Shown in pieces: positions 34,715-42,646 of a DNA stretch of 64,000 bases. Each line of letters opens with the position of its first letter. Position 1 is the first letter of the stretch. A program made the position numbers and the translations under genes. The notes under the pieces were generated by a model. That model saw nothing but the letters and a program-made list of their open reading frames with translations. It ran no database searches and was not told the DNA's origin. Origin of the DNA: Bacteroidales bacterium UBA4772 (lineage in GTDB: Bacteria > Bacteroidota > Bacteroidia > Bacteroidales > VadinHA17); the NCBI GenBank assembly GCA_002403305.1, contig DHHM01000011.1, positions 97,739 through 161,738 of the forward strand, written 5' to 3'.

Positions 34715-35269
34715 ATGTCACGAATAGGAAAAATGCCGGTATCCCTGCCATCAGGCGTCACTGTTTCTGTTGACGATGCCAACGTGGTGACTGTCAAGGG
34801 ACCGCTGGGGACACTGTCGCAGAAGATTGACAGTGATATCAGTGTTGAGATTGAAAATAATGAGCTGGTGCTTTCAAGACCGAACGACGAAAAGCGGCTC
34901 AAATCTCTCCATGGCCTCTACAGGGCCCTTATAGCCAATATGGTTGTGGGAGTCTCGAGTGGTTACCGGAAGGAACTGGAGCTTGTGGGTGTCGGCTACC
35001 GTGCCGAGGCTAACGGTCAGCGCCTGGAGATGAACCTCGGTTATTCACACGATATTGTAATTGAACTGCCTCAGGAGATAAAGGTTGAAACCAAGACCGA
35101 GAAAAGGAGTAACCCCATTATCACCCTGTCGAGCATTGACAAGCAGCTCATAGGGCATGTGGCAGCAAAGATCAGATCGCTGCGTCCGCCGGAACCTTAC
35201 AAAGGCAAAGGGATAAAGTTCGTGGGTGAAAGACTCAGGAGAAAAGCCGGAAAATCGGCTGGAGTATAA
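34715..35269 (+). CDS. rplF: 50S ribosomal protein L6
   Basis: Located near the factor-binding site. The 184 residues begin MSRIGKMPVSLPSGV; an in-frame upstream codon 33 bases earlier is rejected because the family starts here. GGAGGAGG at 34701-34708, 6 bases before the ATG, is a textbook Shine-Dalgarno, which is rare in this phylum. Confidence 0.98.
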   Translation: MSRIGKMPVSLPSGVTVSVDDANVVTVKGPLGTLSQKIDSDISVEIENNELVLSRPNDEKRLKSLHGLYRALIANMVVGVSSGYRKELELVGVGYRAEANGQRLEMNLGYSHDIVIELPQEIKVETKTEKRSNPIITLSSIDKQLIGHVAAKIRSLRPPEPYKGKGIKFVGERLRRKAGKSAGV

Positions 35270-35289
35270 TATGATTAAACAGTGAAGCC

Positions 35290-35649
35290 ATGGCTTTAAC
35301 GAAGACAGAAAAAAGAGAGAAGATCAAAATGAGGATCCGCAGGAGCATAAAAGGCACTCCGGCGAAACCAAGAATAACTGTATACCGTAGCAACAAGCAG
35401 ATTTATATTCAGGCTGTTGATGATGTCAACGGTGTGACGCTCGCATCGGCATGTTCAAGGGAGAAGGAGATAGCTTCTGCCGGGGGCAAAAAGAAGATCG
35501 AGGTGGCAGCACTGGTGGGCAAGCATTTTGCAGAGGTCTGCAAAGAGAAGGGCATCGAGAGTGTTGTCTTTGACAGAAACGGTTATCAGTATCATGGCAG
35601 AGTGAAATCATTAGCTGACGGAGCACGTGAAGGCGGCTTAAAATTTTAA
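35290..35649 (+). CDS. rplR: 50S ribosomal protein L18
   Basis: 5S rRNA-binding protein, 119 residues, with the core KPRITVYRSNKQIYIQ and the C-terminal YHGRVKSLADGAREGGL. It is 5 bases from rpsE. Confidence 0.98.
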   Translation: MALTKTEKREKIKMRIRRSIKGTPAKPRITVYRSNKQIYIQAVDDVNGVTLASACSREKEIASAGGKKKIEVAALVGKHFAEVCKEKGIESVVFDRNGYQYHGRVKSLADGAREGGLKF

Positions 35650-35654
35650 ACAGT

Positions 35655-36170
35655 ATGGTATACGGAACAAAGCGAATTAAGAACAGTGATCTTGAACTTA
35701 CCGACAGGCTGGTAAGCATCCAGAGGGTAACCAAGGTGACAAAGGGAGGCCGCACATTCAGCTTCTCGGCCATCGTAGTCGTTGGCGATGAGAAAGGTAT
35801 TGTGGGTCACGGCCTCGGTAAGGCCAGCGAGGTTACAACTGCCATAGCCAAGGGCATAGAAGACGCCAAGAAAAACCTTATCAAGGTGCCGGTTTTCAAG
35901 GGAACCATCCCTCATGAGCAGTACGGCAAGTTTGGCGGAGCATATGTCTTCATCAAGCCTGCATCGGAAGGAACCGGTGTCAAGGCAGGAGGCGCCATGC
36001 GTGCCGTCCTGGAGAGCGTCGGAGTCAGAAACGTGCTGGCCAAGTCAAAGGGCTCATCGAACCCGCATAACCTTGTAAAGGCTACCATAGCGGCACTGCT
36101 CGAGATGCGTGATGCCAGCACCGTAGCTGACCACAGGGGAGTAACAATGGAAAAAGTATTTAACGGCTAG
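35655..36170 (+). CDS. rpsE: 30S ribosomal protein S5
   Basis: Contributes to fidelity and the mRNA entry tunnel. The 171 residues include the double-stranded-RNA-type domain with GGRTFSFSAIVVVGDEKG and GTGVKAGGAMRAVLE. rpmD follows after 14 bases. Confidence 0.98.
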   Translation: MVYGTKRIKNSDLELTDRLVSIQRVTKVTKGGRTFSFSAIVVVGDEKGIVGHGLGKASEVTTAIAKGIEDAKKNLIKVPVFKGTIPHEQYGKFGGAYVFIKPASEGTGVKAGGAMRAVLESVGVRNVLAKSKGSSNPHNLVKATIAALLEMRDASTVADHRGVTMEKVFNG

Positions 36171-36184
36171 TAATATTTGCAATA

Positions 36185-36364
36185 ATGGCAAGAATAAGGA
36201 TAACCCAGGTAAAAAGCAGAATAGGACAGCCCGAGAGACAGAAGAGAATACTCGATGCACTGGGCCTCAAAAAGATGCATCAGACTGTTGAGCATGACGA
36301 CTCCCCAACGGTAATGGGTATGGTCAAGAAGCTGGAACACCTGGTCAGGACTGAGAAAGTATAA
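36185..36364 (+). CDS. rpmD: 50S ribosomal protein L30
   Basis: A 59-residue gene between rpsE and rplO, in the place where rpmD always sits in the spc operon. The translation reads MARIRITQVKSRIG, with the family core QKRILDALGLKKMHQTV and the end GMVKKLEHLV. Length and order leave little doubt. Confidence 0.96.
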   Translation: MARIRITQVKSRIGQPERQKRILDALGLKKMHQTVEHDDSPTVMGMVKKLEHLVRTEKV

Positions 36365-36394
36365 GGGTATTAACTGCATTACATATATTGTACA

Positions 36395-36841
36395 ATGGAT
36401 TTAAGCAATTTAAAACCGGCACCAGGGTCGGTGAAAAGAGAGAAGCGCATCGGCCGCGGTGAAGGATCAGGACGGGGCGGTACCTCAACACGCGGTCACA
36501 AGGGTGCCAAGTCACGTTCGGGCTACAGCAGGAAAGTCGGCTTTGAAGGCGGTCAGATGCCGTTGCAGAGACGCGTGCCCAAGTCGGGATTCAAGAATAT
36601 AAACCGGGTTGAGTACAAGGGCATCAATCTCAGTACACTGGAAAAACTTTCAGAAAAGCTCAAGAGTGATCGCATTGACATTCAGACAATGCTCACCGCC
36701 GGTCTTATCAACAAGAACTCACTGGTAAAGATACTCGGCAACGGTACGCTGACTAAGAAGCTCGAGGTGCATGCCCATGCTTTCAGCAAGTCAGCCGAGG
36801 CCGCAATAGAAGCTAATCAGGGAACAGCAGTTAAACTGTAA
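36395..36841 (+). CDS. rplO: 50S ribosomal protein L15
   Basis: Late-assembly 50S protein, 148 residues, with the Gly/Arg-rich N-terminus (GRGEGSGRGGTSTRGHKG) that threads into 23S rRNA. secY begins 3 bases downstream. Confidence 0.98.
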   Translation: MDLSNLKPAPGSVKREKRIGRGEGSGRGGTSTRGHKGAKSRSGYSRKVGFEGGQMPLQRRVPKSGFKNINRVEYKGINLSTLEKLSEKLKSDRIDIQTMLTAGLINKNSLVKILGNGTLTKKLEVHAHAFSKSAEAAIEANQGTAVKL

Positions 36842-36844
36842 GGC

Positions 36845-38173
36845 ATGAAATTCATACAGACCATAAAGAATATTTTCAAGATTGAGGACCTGAGAGCAAG
36901 GATCTTCTACACCCTTGGCATTGTTGCCCTCTATCGTCTGGGTAAATATATCACCCTGCCGGGCGTAGATCCGTCTATGCTTGAGAACCTGCAGAGCCAG
37001 ACATCAAGCGGGATTATGGGACTGCTTGACATGTTCTCCGGCGGAGCCTTCTCACAGGCATCCATCTTTGCCCTGGGAATCATGCCATATATCTCCGCCT
37101 CTATCGTCATTCAGCTGCTCGGCATTGTGTTCCCTTACTTTCAGAAACTGCAGAAGGAGGGTGAGAGCGGAAGACGGAAGATGAACCAGTACACGCGGTA
37201 TCTCACCGTGGCTATCCTTATCCTGCAGGCGCCGACATACCTTGCCAACCTTCACGCTGTGCTGCCGCCGGAGGCATTCGTACTCACGGGGATGTTCTTC
37301 AGGATCTCCTCGGTGATCATTCTCACGGCCGGCACGATATTTGTCATGTGGTTGGGCGAAAGAATAACAGATAAAGGTATAGGTAACGGAATTTCACTCA
37401 TAATCATGGTGGGTATCATCTCCCGCTTCCCCGTCTCATTCGTGTTTGAAGCTGGTACCCGCATCAACGGATCGGGCGGACTCATCGCATTGCTGATAGA
37501 GATAGTATTGCTCTTCATGGTGATACTGGGTTCAGTGCTGCTGGTGCAGGGCACAAGGAGGATACCCGTGCAGTATGCCCGGCGCATCGTAGGCAACAAG
37601 CAGTACGGCGGCGTCAGACAGTATATACCCCTCAAGGTTAACGCAGCAGGCGTTATGCCCATCATCTTCGCCCAGGCGATAATGATGCTCCCGATCATCC
37701 TCGCCGGATTCAGCGAATCGGGGTCAGGCTTCGTGATGGCCTTTACCAATATGTACGGATTCTGGTACAACCTGGTCACCGCCCTGCTCATAATACTCTT
37801 CACCTACTTCTATACCGCGGTTACAATCAACCCGGTACAGATGGCCGAAGACATGAAGAAGAACGGCGGTTTTATTCCGGGCATCAAACCCGGGCGCAAG
37901 ACCGTTGAGTTCATTGACAGCATCATGTCAAGGATCACCCTCCCGGGATCTATTTTTCTGGCTATCATAGCCATTCTCCCCGCCTTTGCCGTCAACTTCG
38001 GCGTCAGCGGTGAGTTTGCACAGTTCTTCGGAGGCACTTCGCTCCTCATTCTCGTGGGCGTCGTCCTTGATACTCTCCAGCAGATTGAAAGTCATCTGCT
38101 TATGCGCCACTATGACGGCCTGATGAAGTCGGGCCGTATCAAGGGCAGGACCGGTGCCGTAACGGCTATCTGA
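36845..38173 (+). CDS. secY: Protein translocase subunit SecY
   Basis: Central pore of the Sec translocon in the inner membrane. The 442 residues carry ten hydrophobic helices. The plug-region sequence DMFSGGAFSQASIFALGIMP and the cytosolic loop with QYARRIVG are typical. It feeds the many exported proteins of this window. map follows after 17 bases; adk, often between secY and map, is absent here. Confidence 0.98.
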   Translation: MKFIQTIKNIFKIEDLRARIFYTLGIVALYRLGKYITLPGVDPSMLENLQSQTSSGIMGLLDMFSGGAFSQASIFALGIMPYISASIVIQLLGIVFPYFQKLQKEGESGRRKMNQYTRYLTVAILILQAPTYLANLHAVLPPEAFVLTGMFFRISSVIILTAGTIFVMWLGERITDKGIGNGISLIIMVGIISRFPVSFVFEAGTRINGSGGLIALLIEIVLLFMVILGSVLLVQGTRRIPVQYARRIVGNKQYGGVRQYIPLKVNAAGVMPIIFAQAIMMLPIILAGFSESGSGFVMAFTNMYGFWYNLVTALLIILFTYFYTAVTINPVQMAEDMKKNGGFIPGIKPGRKTVEFIDSIMSRITLPGSIFLAIIAILPAFAVNFGVSGEFAQFFGGTSLLILVGVVLDTLQQIESHLLMRHYDGLMKSGRIKGRTGAVTAI

Positions 38174-38190
38174 TTCCTTTACGTTCTTTG

Positions 38191-38967
38191 ATGATTTATA
38201 TTAAGACAGATGAGGAGGTAGATCTCCTGCGACAGAGCAACCTGCTAGTCTCTCAGACGCTGGCAGAGCTGGCACGGCACATCAGGCCGGGAGTGACAAC
38301 ACTCTATCTTGATGGCATCGCCGAGACCTTTATACGAGATCACGGCGCCCTGCCCGGTTTCAAGGGATACGCCGGCTTCCCCAATACGCTCTGCACATCT
38401 GTCAATGAAAAGGTGGTTCACGGAATACCGTGTGACTACACCCTGGAGGAGGGAGACATCATCTCAGTCGACTGCGGGGTGATACTCAACGGCTTCTACG
38501 GCGACAGCGCCTATACCTTTCCGGTAGGAGAGGTGAAACCTGAGATCATGCGCCTGCTGGAATATACCCGCGCCTCCCTGGAGGCAGGAGTAAAGGAAGC
38601 AGTGGCCGGCAACCGCGTGGGCGACATATCCCATGCAGTGCAGAAAAAGGCCGAAAGCGGAGGCTACTCGGTGGTGCGCACCCTGGTGGGACACGGCCTG
38701 GGCAGAAACCTGCACGAGGGACCCGAGGTGCCTAACTTCGGCAAACGCGGCAGCGGCCCAAGACTGGAAAGGAACCTGGTCATCTGTATAGAGCCGATGA
38801 TCAACATGGGGACCAAGAACACAAGGGTGGCAGCCGACGGATGGACGGTAAGTACAGGCGACGGGAAACCGTCAGCCCATTATGAATATGCTGTTGCGGT
38901 CAGGGAGGGTAAAGCCGACCAGCTGACAACATTTGAATATATAGAAGAAGTATTAACAAAGAGGTAA
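38191..38967 (+). CDS. map: Methionine aminopeptidase, type I
   Basis: Removes the initiator Met from new proteins. The 258 residues have the five metal ligands in order: Asp in ISVDCG, Asp in YGDSAY, His in VGHGLGRNLHEGP, Glu in CIEPM and Glu in YEYAVAV. The upstream His in KVVHGIP is the usual substrate-binding residue. A TTG one codon upstream could also start it. It sits 4 bases before infA. Confidence 0.97.
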   Translation: MIYIKTDEEVDLLRQSNLLVSQTLAELARHIRPGVTTLYLDGIAETFIRDHGALPGFKGYAGFPNTLCTSVNEKVVHGIPCDYTLEEGDIISVDCGVILNGFYGDSAYTFPVGEVKPEIMRLLEYTRASLEAGVKEAVAGNRVGDISHAVQKKAESGGYSVVRTLVGHGLGRNLHEGPEVPNFGKRGSGPRLERNLVICIEPMINMGTKNTRVAADGWTVSTGDGKPSAHYEYAVAVREGKADQLTTFEYIEEVLTKR

Positions 38968-38971
38968 CAAT

Positions 38972-39190
38972 ATGGCCAAACAACCATCAATAGAGATTGA
39001 CGGAACGATCATCGAGGCGTTGTCAAACGCGATGTTCAGGGTCAGGCTCGAAAACGGACATATAATAACCGCACACATCTCAGGCAAGATGAGAATGCAT
39101 TATATCAAGATCCTGCCAGGAGACAAAGTCAAGGTGGAGATGTCTCCCTATGACCTTACTAAAGGAAGAATAACATTCAGATTTAAATAG
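38972..39190 (+). CDS. infA: Translation initiation factor IF-1
   Basis: OB-fold factor that blocks the A site during initiation. The 72 residues begin MAKQPSIEIDGTIIEALSNAMF and end GRITFRFK, as in the family. It is 13 bases ahead of rpmJ. Confidence 0.98.
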   Translation: MAKQPSIEIDGTIIEALSNAMFRVRLENGHIITAHISGKMRMHYIKILPGDKVKVEMSPYDLTKGRITFRFK

Positions 39191-39203
39191 AAAGAAAAGA
39201 GCG

Positions 39204-39320
39204 ATGAAAGTAAGAGCATCAGTAAAAAAACGCTCAGCCAACTGCAAGATAGTGAGGCGTAACGGGCGTCTGTATGTGATAAATAAGAAAAATCCCAAGT
39301 TCAAGCAGAGGCAGGGATAA
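39204..39320 (+). CDS. rpmJ: 50S ribosomal protein L36 (zinc-free type)
   Basis: A 38-residue gene between infA and rpsM, translating as MKVRASVKKRSANCKIVRR and ending NPKFKQRQG. Only one Cys remains, so the zinc-binding set of classical L36 is absent, as expected for Bacteroidota. Confidence 0.96.
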   Translation: MKVRASVKKRSANCKIVRRNGRLYVINKKNPKFKQRQG

Positions 39321-39327
39321 ATTTAAT

Positions 39328-39335
39328 TAACTTTG
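39328..39335 (+). promoter_or_regulatory. -7 element ahead of the alpha operon
   Basis: TAACTTTG matches the TAnnTTTG consensus and lies 22 bases before rpsM, in the 37-base gap after rpmJ. A start near 39342 would give a very short leader. It suggests an extra promoter for rpsM-rpsK-rpsD-rpoA-rplQ. No clear -33 box was found. Confidence 0.5.
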
Positions 39336-39357
39336 CACTTCAAATTAAAAGAGGTAT

Positions 39358-39735
39358 ATGGCACGTATTAATGGGGTAGACCTACCGAGGAACAAACAGG
39401 GCGAAATAGCTCTTACCTATATCTATGGGGTAGGACGCAGCACGGCACAGAAGGTGCTTGACAGTGCAGGCGTAGACCGCCACAAGAAGGTTGAAGAGTG
39501 GGATGACGATAACATCAACACCATCCGTCAGGTTTTGGCCGAAAATTATAAACTGGAAGGCGAACTGCGCTCCGAGACACAGCTCAACATAAAAAGGCTG
39601 ATGGACATAGGATGCTACCGCGGTATCCGTCACCGTATAGGGCTTCCCGTGCGCGGACAGAGCACCAAGAACAATGCCCGTACACGCAAGGGACGCAAGA
39701 AGACTGTTGCCAACAAGAAAAAAGCTACTAAATAA
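39358..39735 (+). CDS. rpsM: 30S ribosomal protein S13
   Basis: Head protein bridging to L5 and contacting P-site tRNA. The 125 residues include LTYIYGVGRSTAQKVL and the basic C-terminal PVRGQSTKNNARTRKG. It is 7 bases from rpsK. Confidence 0.98.
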   Translation: MARINGVDLPRNKQGEIALTYIYGVGRSTAQKVLDSAGVDRHKKVEEWDDDNINTIRQVLAENYKLEGELRSETQLNIKRLMDIGCYRGIRHRIGLPVRGQSTKNNARTRKGRKKTVANKKKATK

Positions 39736-39742
39736 TTAATAT

Positions 39743-40132
39743 ATGGCAAAGAAGACTGGGACGCAAAAGAAGAAGGTCGTCAAGGTTGAACCGGTGGGAC
39801 AGGCTCACGTTCATTCATCATTCAACAACATAATTATAAGCCTGACAAACAGCTCGGGCCAGGTTATATCATGGGCCTCAGCCGGCAAGATGGGCTTCAG
39901 GGGCTCCAAGAAAAACACTCCATATGCCGCACAGATGGCAGCCGAAGAGTGCACCAAAGTAGCCTATGAACTGGGCCTTCGCAAGGTGAAGGTTTTTGTC
40001 AAGGGACCCGGATCAGGTCGCGAATCGGCTATCCGCTCCATATCCAACAACGGAGTGGAGGTCACCGAGATCATTGACGTCACACCCATGCCTCATAACG
40101 GATGCCGCCCGCCCTCACGCAGAAGAGTGTAA
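39743..40132 (+). CDS. rpsK: 30S ribosomal protein S11
   Basis: Platform protein near the mRNA exit and anti-Shine-Dalgarno region. The 129 residues contain HSSFNNIIISLTNSSG and end MPHNGCRPPSRRRV, the standard C-terminus. Confidence 0.98.
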   Translation: MAKKTGTQKKKVVKVEPVGQAHVHSSFNNIIISLTNSSGQVISWASAGKMGFRGSKKNTPYAAQMAAEECTKVAYELGLRKVKVFVKGPGSGRESAIRSISNNGVEVTEIIDVTPMPHNGCRPPSRRRV

Positions 40133-40177
40133 AGGGCCCCAATTATAATTTTTTATAACGAAAAACAGTTCAATTCA

Positions 40178-40786
40178 ATGGCAAGATACACAGGACCAAG
40201 ATCAAAGATCGCCAGGAAATTCGGAGAGCCCATTTTCGGCCCTGACAAAAACCTCGACAGGAAGAACTTTCCTCCCGGACAGCATGGCCTGACCAAGAAG
40301 AGAAAGAAGACCTCCGAGTACGGCGTGCAGCTTCGCGAAAAGCAGAAGGTGAAATATACCTACGGCCTGCTTGAACGTCAGTTCCGCAACTTTTTCGAGA
40401 AAGCCTCGTCAGCATCGGGCGTCACCGGCCTGTTACTGCTTCAGATGCTCGAGTCACGCCTTGACAACGTGGTATACCGCCTCGGTGTAGCCCCGACAAG
40501 AGCAGCAGCACGGCAGCTTGTCTCTCACCGTCATATAACCGTTAACGGCAATGTGGTCAACATACCCTCTTACCAGCTCCGCCCGGGTGATATCATAGGT
40601 GTGCGCGAAAAGTCAAAATCGCTCGAGACAATCATCGAATCACTTGAGTCAAACCGCCGTTCCAGACTGGCATGGCTCGAATGGGATGAGACACAGATGG
40701 CCGGAAAATACATGAGCGTGCCGGAACGTTCCGAAATACCGGAAGAGATCAAGGAACAGCTTATAGTTGAACTATATTCCAAGTAA
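40178..40786 (+). CDS. rpsD: 30S ribosomal protein S4 (zinc-free type)
   Basis: 16S-binding assembly protein and mRNA-entry helicase element, with S3 and S5. The 202 residues lack the N-terminal Cys cluster of the zinc form. An S4 RNA-binding domain is clear at LESRLDNVVYRLGVAPTR and VSHRHITVNG. rpoA follows after 18 bases. Confidence 0.98.
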   Translation: MARYTGPRSKIARKFGEPIFGPDKNLDRKNFPPGQHGLTKKRKKTSEYGVQLREKQKVKYTYGLLERQFRNFFEKASSASGVTGLLLLQMLESRLDNVVYRLGVAPTRAAARQLVSHRHITVNGNVVNIPSYQLRPGDIIGVREKSKSLETIIESLESNRRSRLAWLEWDETQMAGKYMSVPERSEIPEEIKEQLIVELYSK

Positions 40787-40804
40787 TAAAGTAATAATAT
40801 TCAT

Positions 40805-41797
40805 ATGGCCATATTAGCATTCCAGAAACCTGATAAAGTAATATTACTGGAAGCGGACGACCAGTACGGAAAATTTGAGTTCCGCCCGCTTGAACCCGGC
40901 TATGGCATAACAGTAGGTAATGCCCTCCGGAGAATCCTGCTCTCATCACTTGAAGGCTATGCCATCACCACCATCAAGATAGAAGGTGTTGACCATGAGT
41001 TCTCTACCATCACCGGAGTCATGGAAGACGTGACTGAGATAATACTGAACCTCAAGCAAGTGCGTTTCAGAAAGATGGTCGAGGATATCGACAGCGAGAA
41101 AATCGTTGTCAAACTCTCAGACCAGGAACAGTTCAAAGCCGGTGACCTGAATAACTCACTCAGCAGTTTCGAGGTGCTGAACCCTGAGCTGGTCATCTGC
41201 CGCATGGAACCCGATGTCAAGCTCCAGATAGAGATCAACATAAGCAAGGGCAGGGGATATGTCCCGGCCGAAGAAAACCAGCCTGAAGAGGCGGAATTCG
41301 GCGTCATAGCCATAGACTCAATCTTCACCCCCATCCGCAATGTCAAATATTCCATTGACAACTACAGGGTTGAACAGAAGACTGACTACGAAAAACTGAT
41401 CCTGGAGATTACCACTGACGGATCCATCCACCCGAAGGATGCACTCAAGGAGGCAGCGAAGATACTTATATACCACTTCATGCTCTTTTCCGAAGACAAG
41501 ATCACCATTGATTATGAGGACAAACTGGCCAACGAGGAGTTCGATGAAGAGATACTCCATATGCGCCAGCTGCTCAAGACCAAACTCGTTGACCTTGACC
41601 TCTCGGTAAGGGCACTCAACTGCCTCAAGGCTGCAGAGGTGGAGTCACTGGGCGACCTCGTCAAATTCAACAAGAATGACCTGCTCAAATTCCGCAACTT
41701 CGGCAAGAAGTCACTCACTGAACTCGACGAGCTGCTTGAGACAATGAGTCTCTCATTCGGGATGGATGTGGCAAAATATAAACTCGACAAAGATTAA
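40805..41797 (+). CDS. rpoA: RNA polymerase alpha subunit
   Basis: Scaffold for polymerase assembly and target of activators. The 330 residues comprise the N-terminal dimer domain (GYGITVGNALRRILLSSLEG near residue 37), a linker and the C-terminal helix-hairpin-helix domain (LDLSVRALNCLKAAEVESL, about 265-285) that binds UP elements. Position between rpsD and rplQ is universal. Confidence 0.98.
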   Translation: MAILAFQKPDKVILLEADDQYGKFEFRPLEPGYGITVGNALRRILLSSLEGYAITTIKIEGVDHEFSTITGVMEDVTEIILNLKQVRFRKMVEDIDSEKIVVKLSDQEQFKAGDLNNSLSSFEVLNPELVICRMEPDVKLQIEINISKGRGYVPAEENQPEEAEFGVIAIDSIFTPIRNVKYSIDNYRVEQKTDYEKLILEITTDGSIHPKDALKEAAKILIYHFMLFSEDKITIDYEDKLANEEFDEEILHMRQLLKTKLVDLDLSVRALNCLKAAEVESLGDLVKFNKNDLLKFRNFGKKSLTELDELLETMSLSFGMDVAKYKLDKD

Positions 41798-41817
41798 TAA
41801 CAGGTAAGCAGAGAGAA

Positions 41818-42552
41818 ATGCGACATTTAAATGCTATAAACCACCTTGGAAGAAAAAGTGCAGACAGGAAGGCCCTTCTTGCCAACATGGCATCATCACT
41901 CATTCTTCACAAGCGTATTACAACCACAACTGCAAAGGCACGCGCACTGAGGAGATATGTTGAGCCGCTCATCACAAAGTCAAAGGATGACTCAACCCAT
42001 TCACGCAGGGTGGTATTCAGTTATCTTGAAGACAAAAATGCCGTCTCTGAACTTTTCAGGGAGGTTGCCCCGCGTATTGCTGCCCGTCCGGGAGGTTATA
42101 CCCGCATCCTGAAGACAGGTAACAGGCTGGGTGACTCTGCAGAGATGTGTATCATAGAGCTGGTCGACTTCAACGAGAACATGCTCGCTGCCGAGGGCGC
42201 CAAGGCCAAAACCACACGCCGCCGCCGCGGTACGAAGAAGAAGGGTGCCGGGACAACCGCCGCTGCTGCTGCTGCCGTGACCGGAGCCAGGGCTCAGGAT
42301 GTGAAGGAGACTAAAGCCAAAACCGAAACCACCGCGCAAGCTGTGACAGACCAGGAGCCTGTGCAGGCAGAGGAACCCGCAGTTGATCAGGTGTCTGCCA
42401 CAGAAGAGGAACCTGCAGTTGATCAGGTGTCTGCCACAGAAGAGGAACCCGCAGTCGATCAGGTGTCCGTGAAGGCAGAGGAGCCCGAAACCAAACCTGA
42501 GGAGGGAACGGCAGAGAATGCTGAAGAAACTGAGAACGAAGAAAAGGAATAA
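41818..42552 (+). CDS. rplQ: 50S ribosomal protein L17 with long acidic repeat tail
   Basis: The first 120 residues are ordinary L17 (MRHLNAINHLGRKSADRKAL), which sits near the tunnel exit. A basic stretch (about 135-145) and a tail of roughly 100 residues follow, rich in Glu, Ala, Thr, Val and Pro. The tail includes three tandem copies of a 12-residue unit, EEPAVDQVSATE, encoded by 36-bp repeats. The tail is likely disordered and acidic, unlike the RNA-binding core. It ends the super-operon before a strong terminator. Confidence 0.95.
   Translation: MRHLNAINHLGRKSADRKALLANMASSLILHKRITTTTAKARALRRYVEPLITKSKDDSTHSRRVVFSYLEDKNAVSELFREVAPRIAARPGGYTRILKTGNRLGDSAEMCIIELVDFNENMLAAEGAKAKTTRRRRGTKKKGAGTTAAAAAAVTGARAQDVKETKAKTETTAQAVTDQEPVQAEEPAVDQVSATEEEPAVDQVSATEEEPAVDQVSVKAEEPETKPEEGTAENAEETENEEKE
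42370..42477 (+). repeat. Three tandem 36-bp repeats in the rplQ tail
   Basis: The copies start at 42370, 42406 and 42442, each 36 bases (12 codons). Copies 1 and 2 are almost identical at DNA level; copy 3 diverges at its end (VSVKA). The near-identity points to recent slippage or unequal recombination. Confidence 0.9.
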
Positions 42553-42571
42553 CATCCCACAGGATATAATT

Positions 42572-42608
42572 AAAGGGATACTGACTTATACTCATATCCC
42601 TTTTTTTT
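42572..42608 (+). terminator. Terminator after the ribosomal super-operon
   Basis: The stem AAAGGGATA (42572-42580) pairs with TATCCCTTT (42595-42603) around a 14-base loop. T-rich sequence runs to 42608, with eight T in a row. This is a classical intrinsic terminator. Confidence 0.85.
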
Positions 42609-42609
42609 G

Positions 42610-42616
42610 TATCTTG
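42610..42616 (+). promoter_or_regulatory. Weak -7 element ahead of enolase
   Basis: TATCTTG, one T short of the TAnnTTTG consensus, lies 30 bases before the enolase start, directly after the rplQ terminator. It is the best promoter candidate for eno. Confidence 0.4.
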
Positions 42617-42646
42617 CCACCCGATCATATTTAAACATAAAATACA

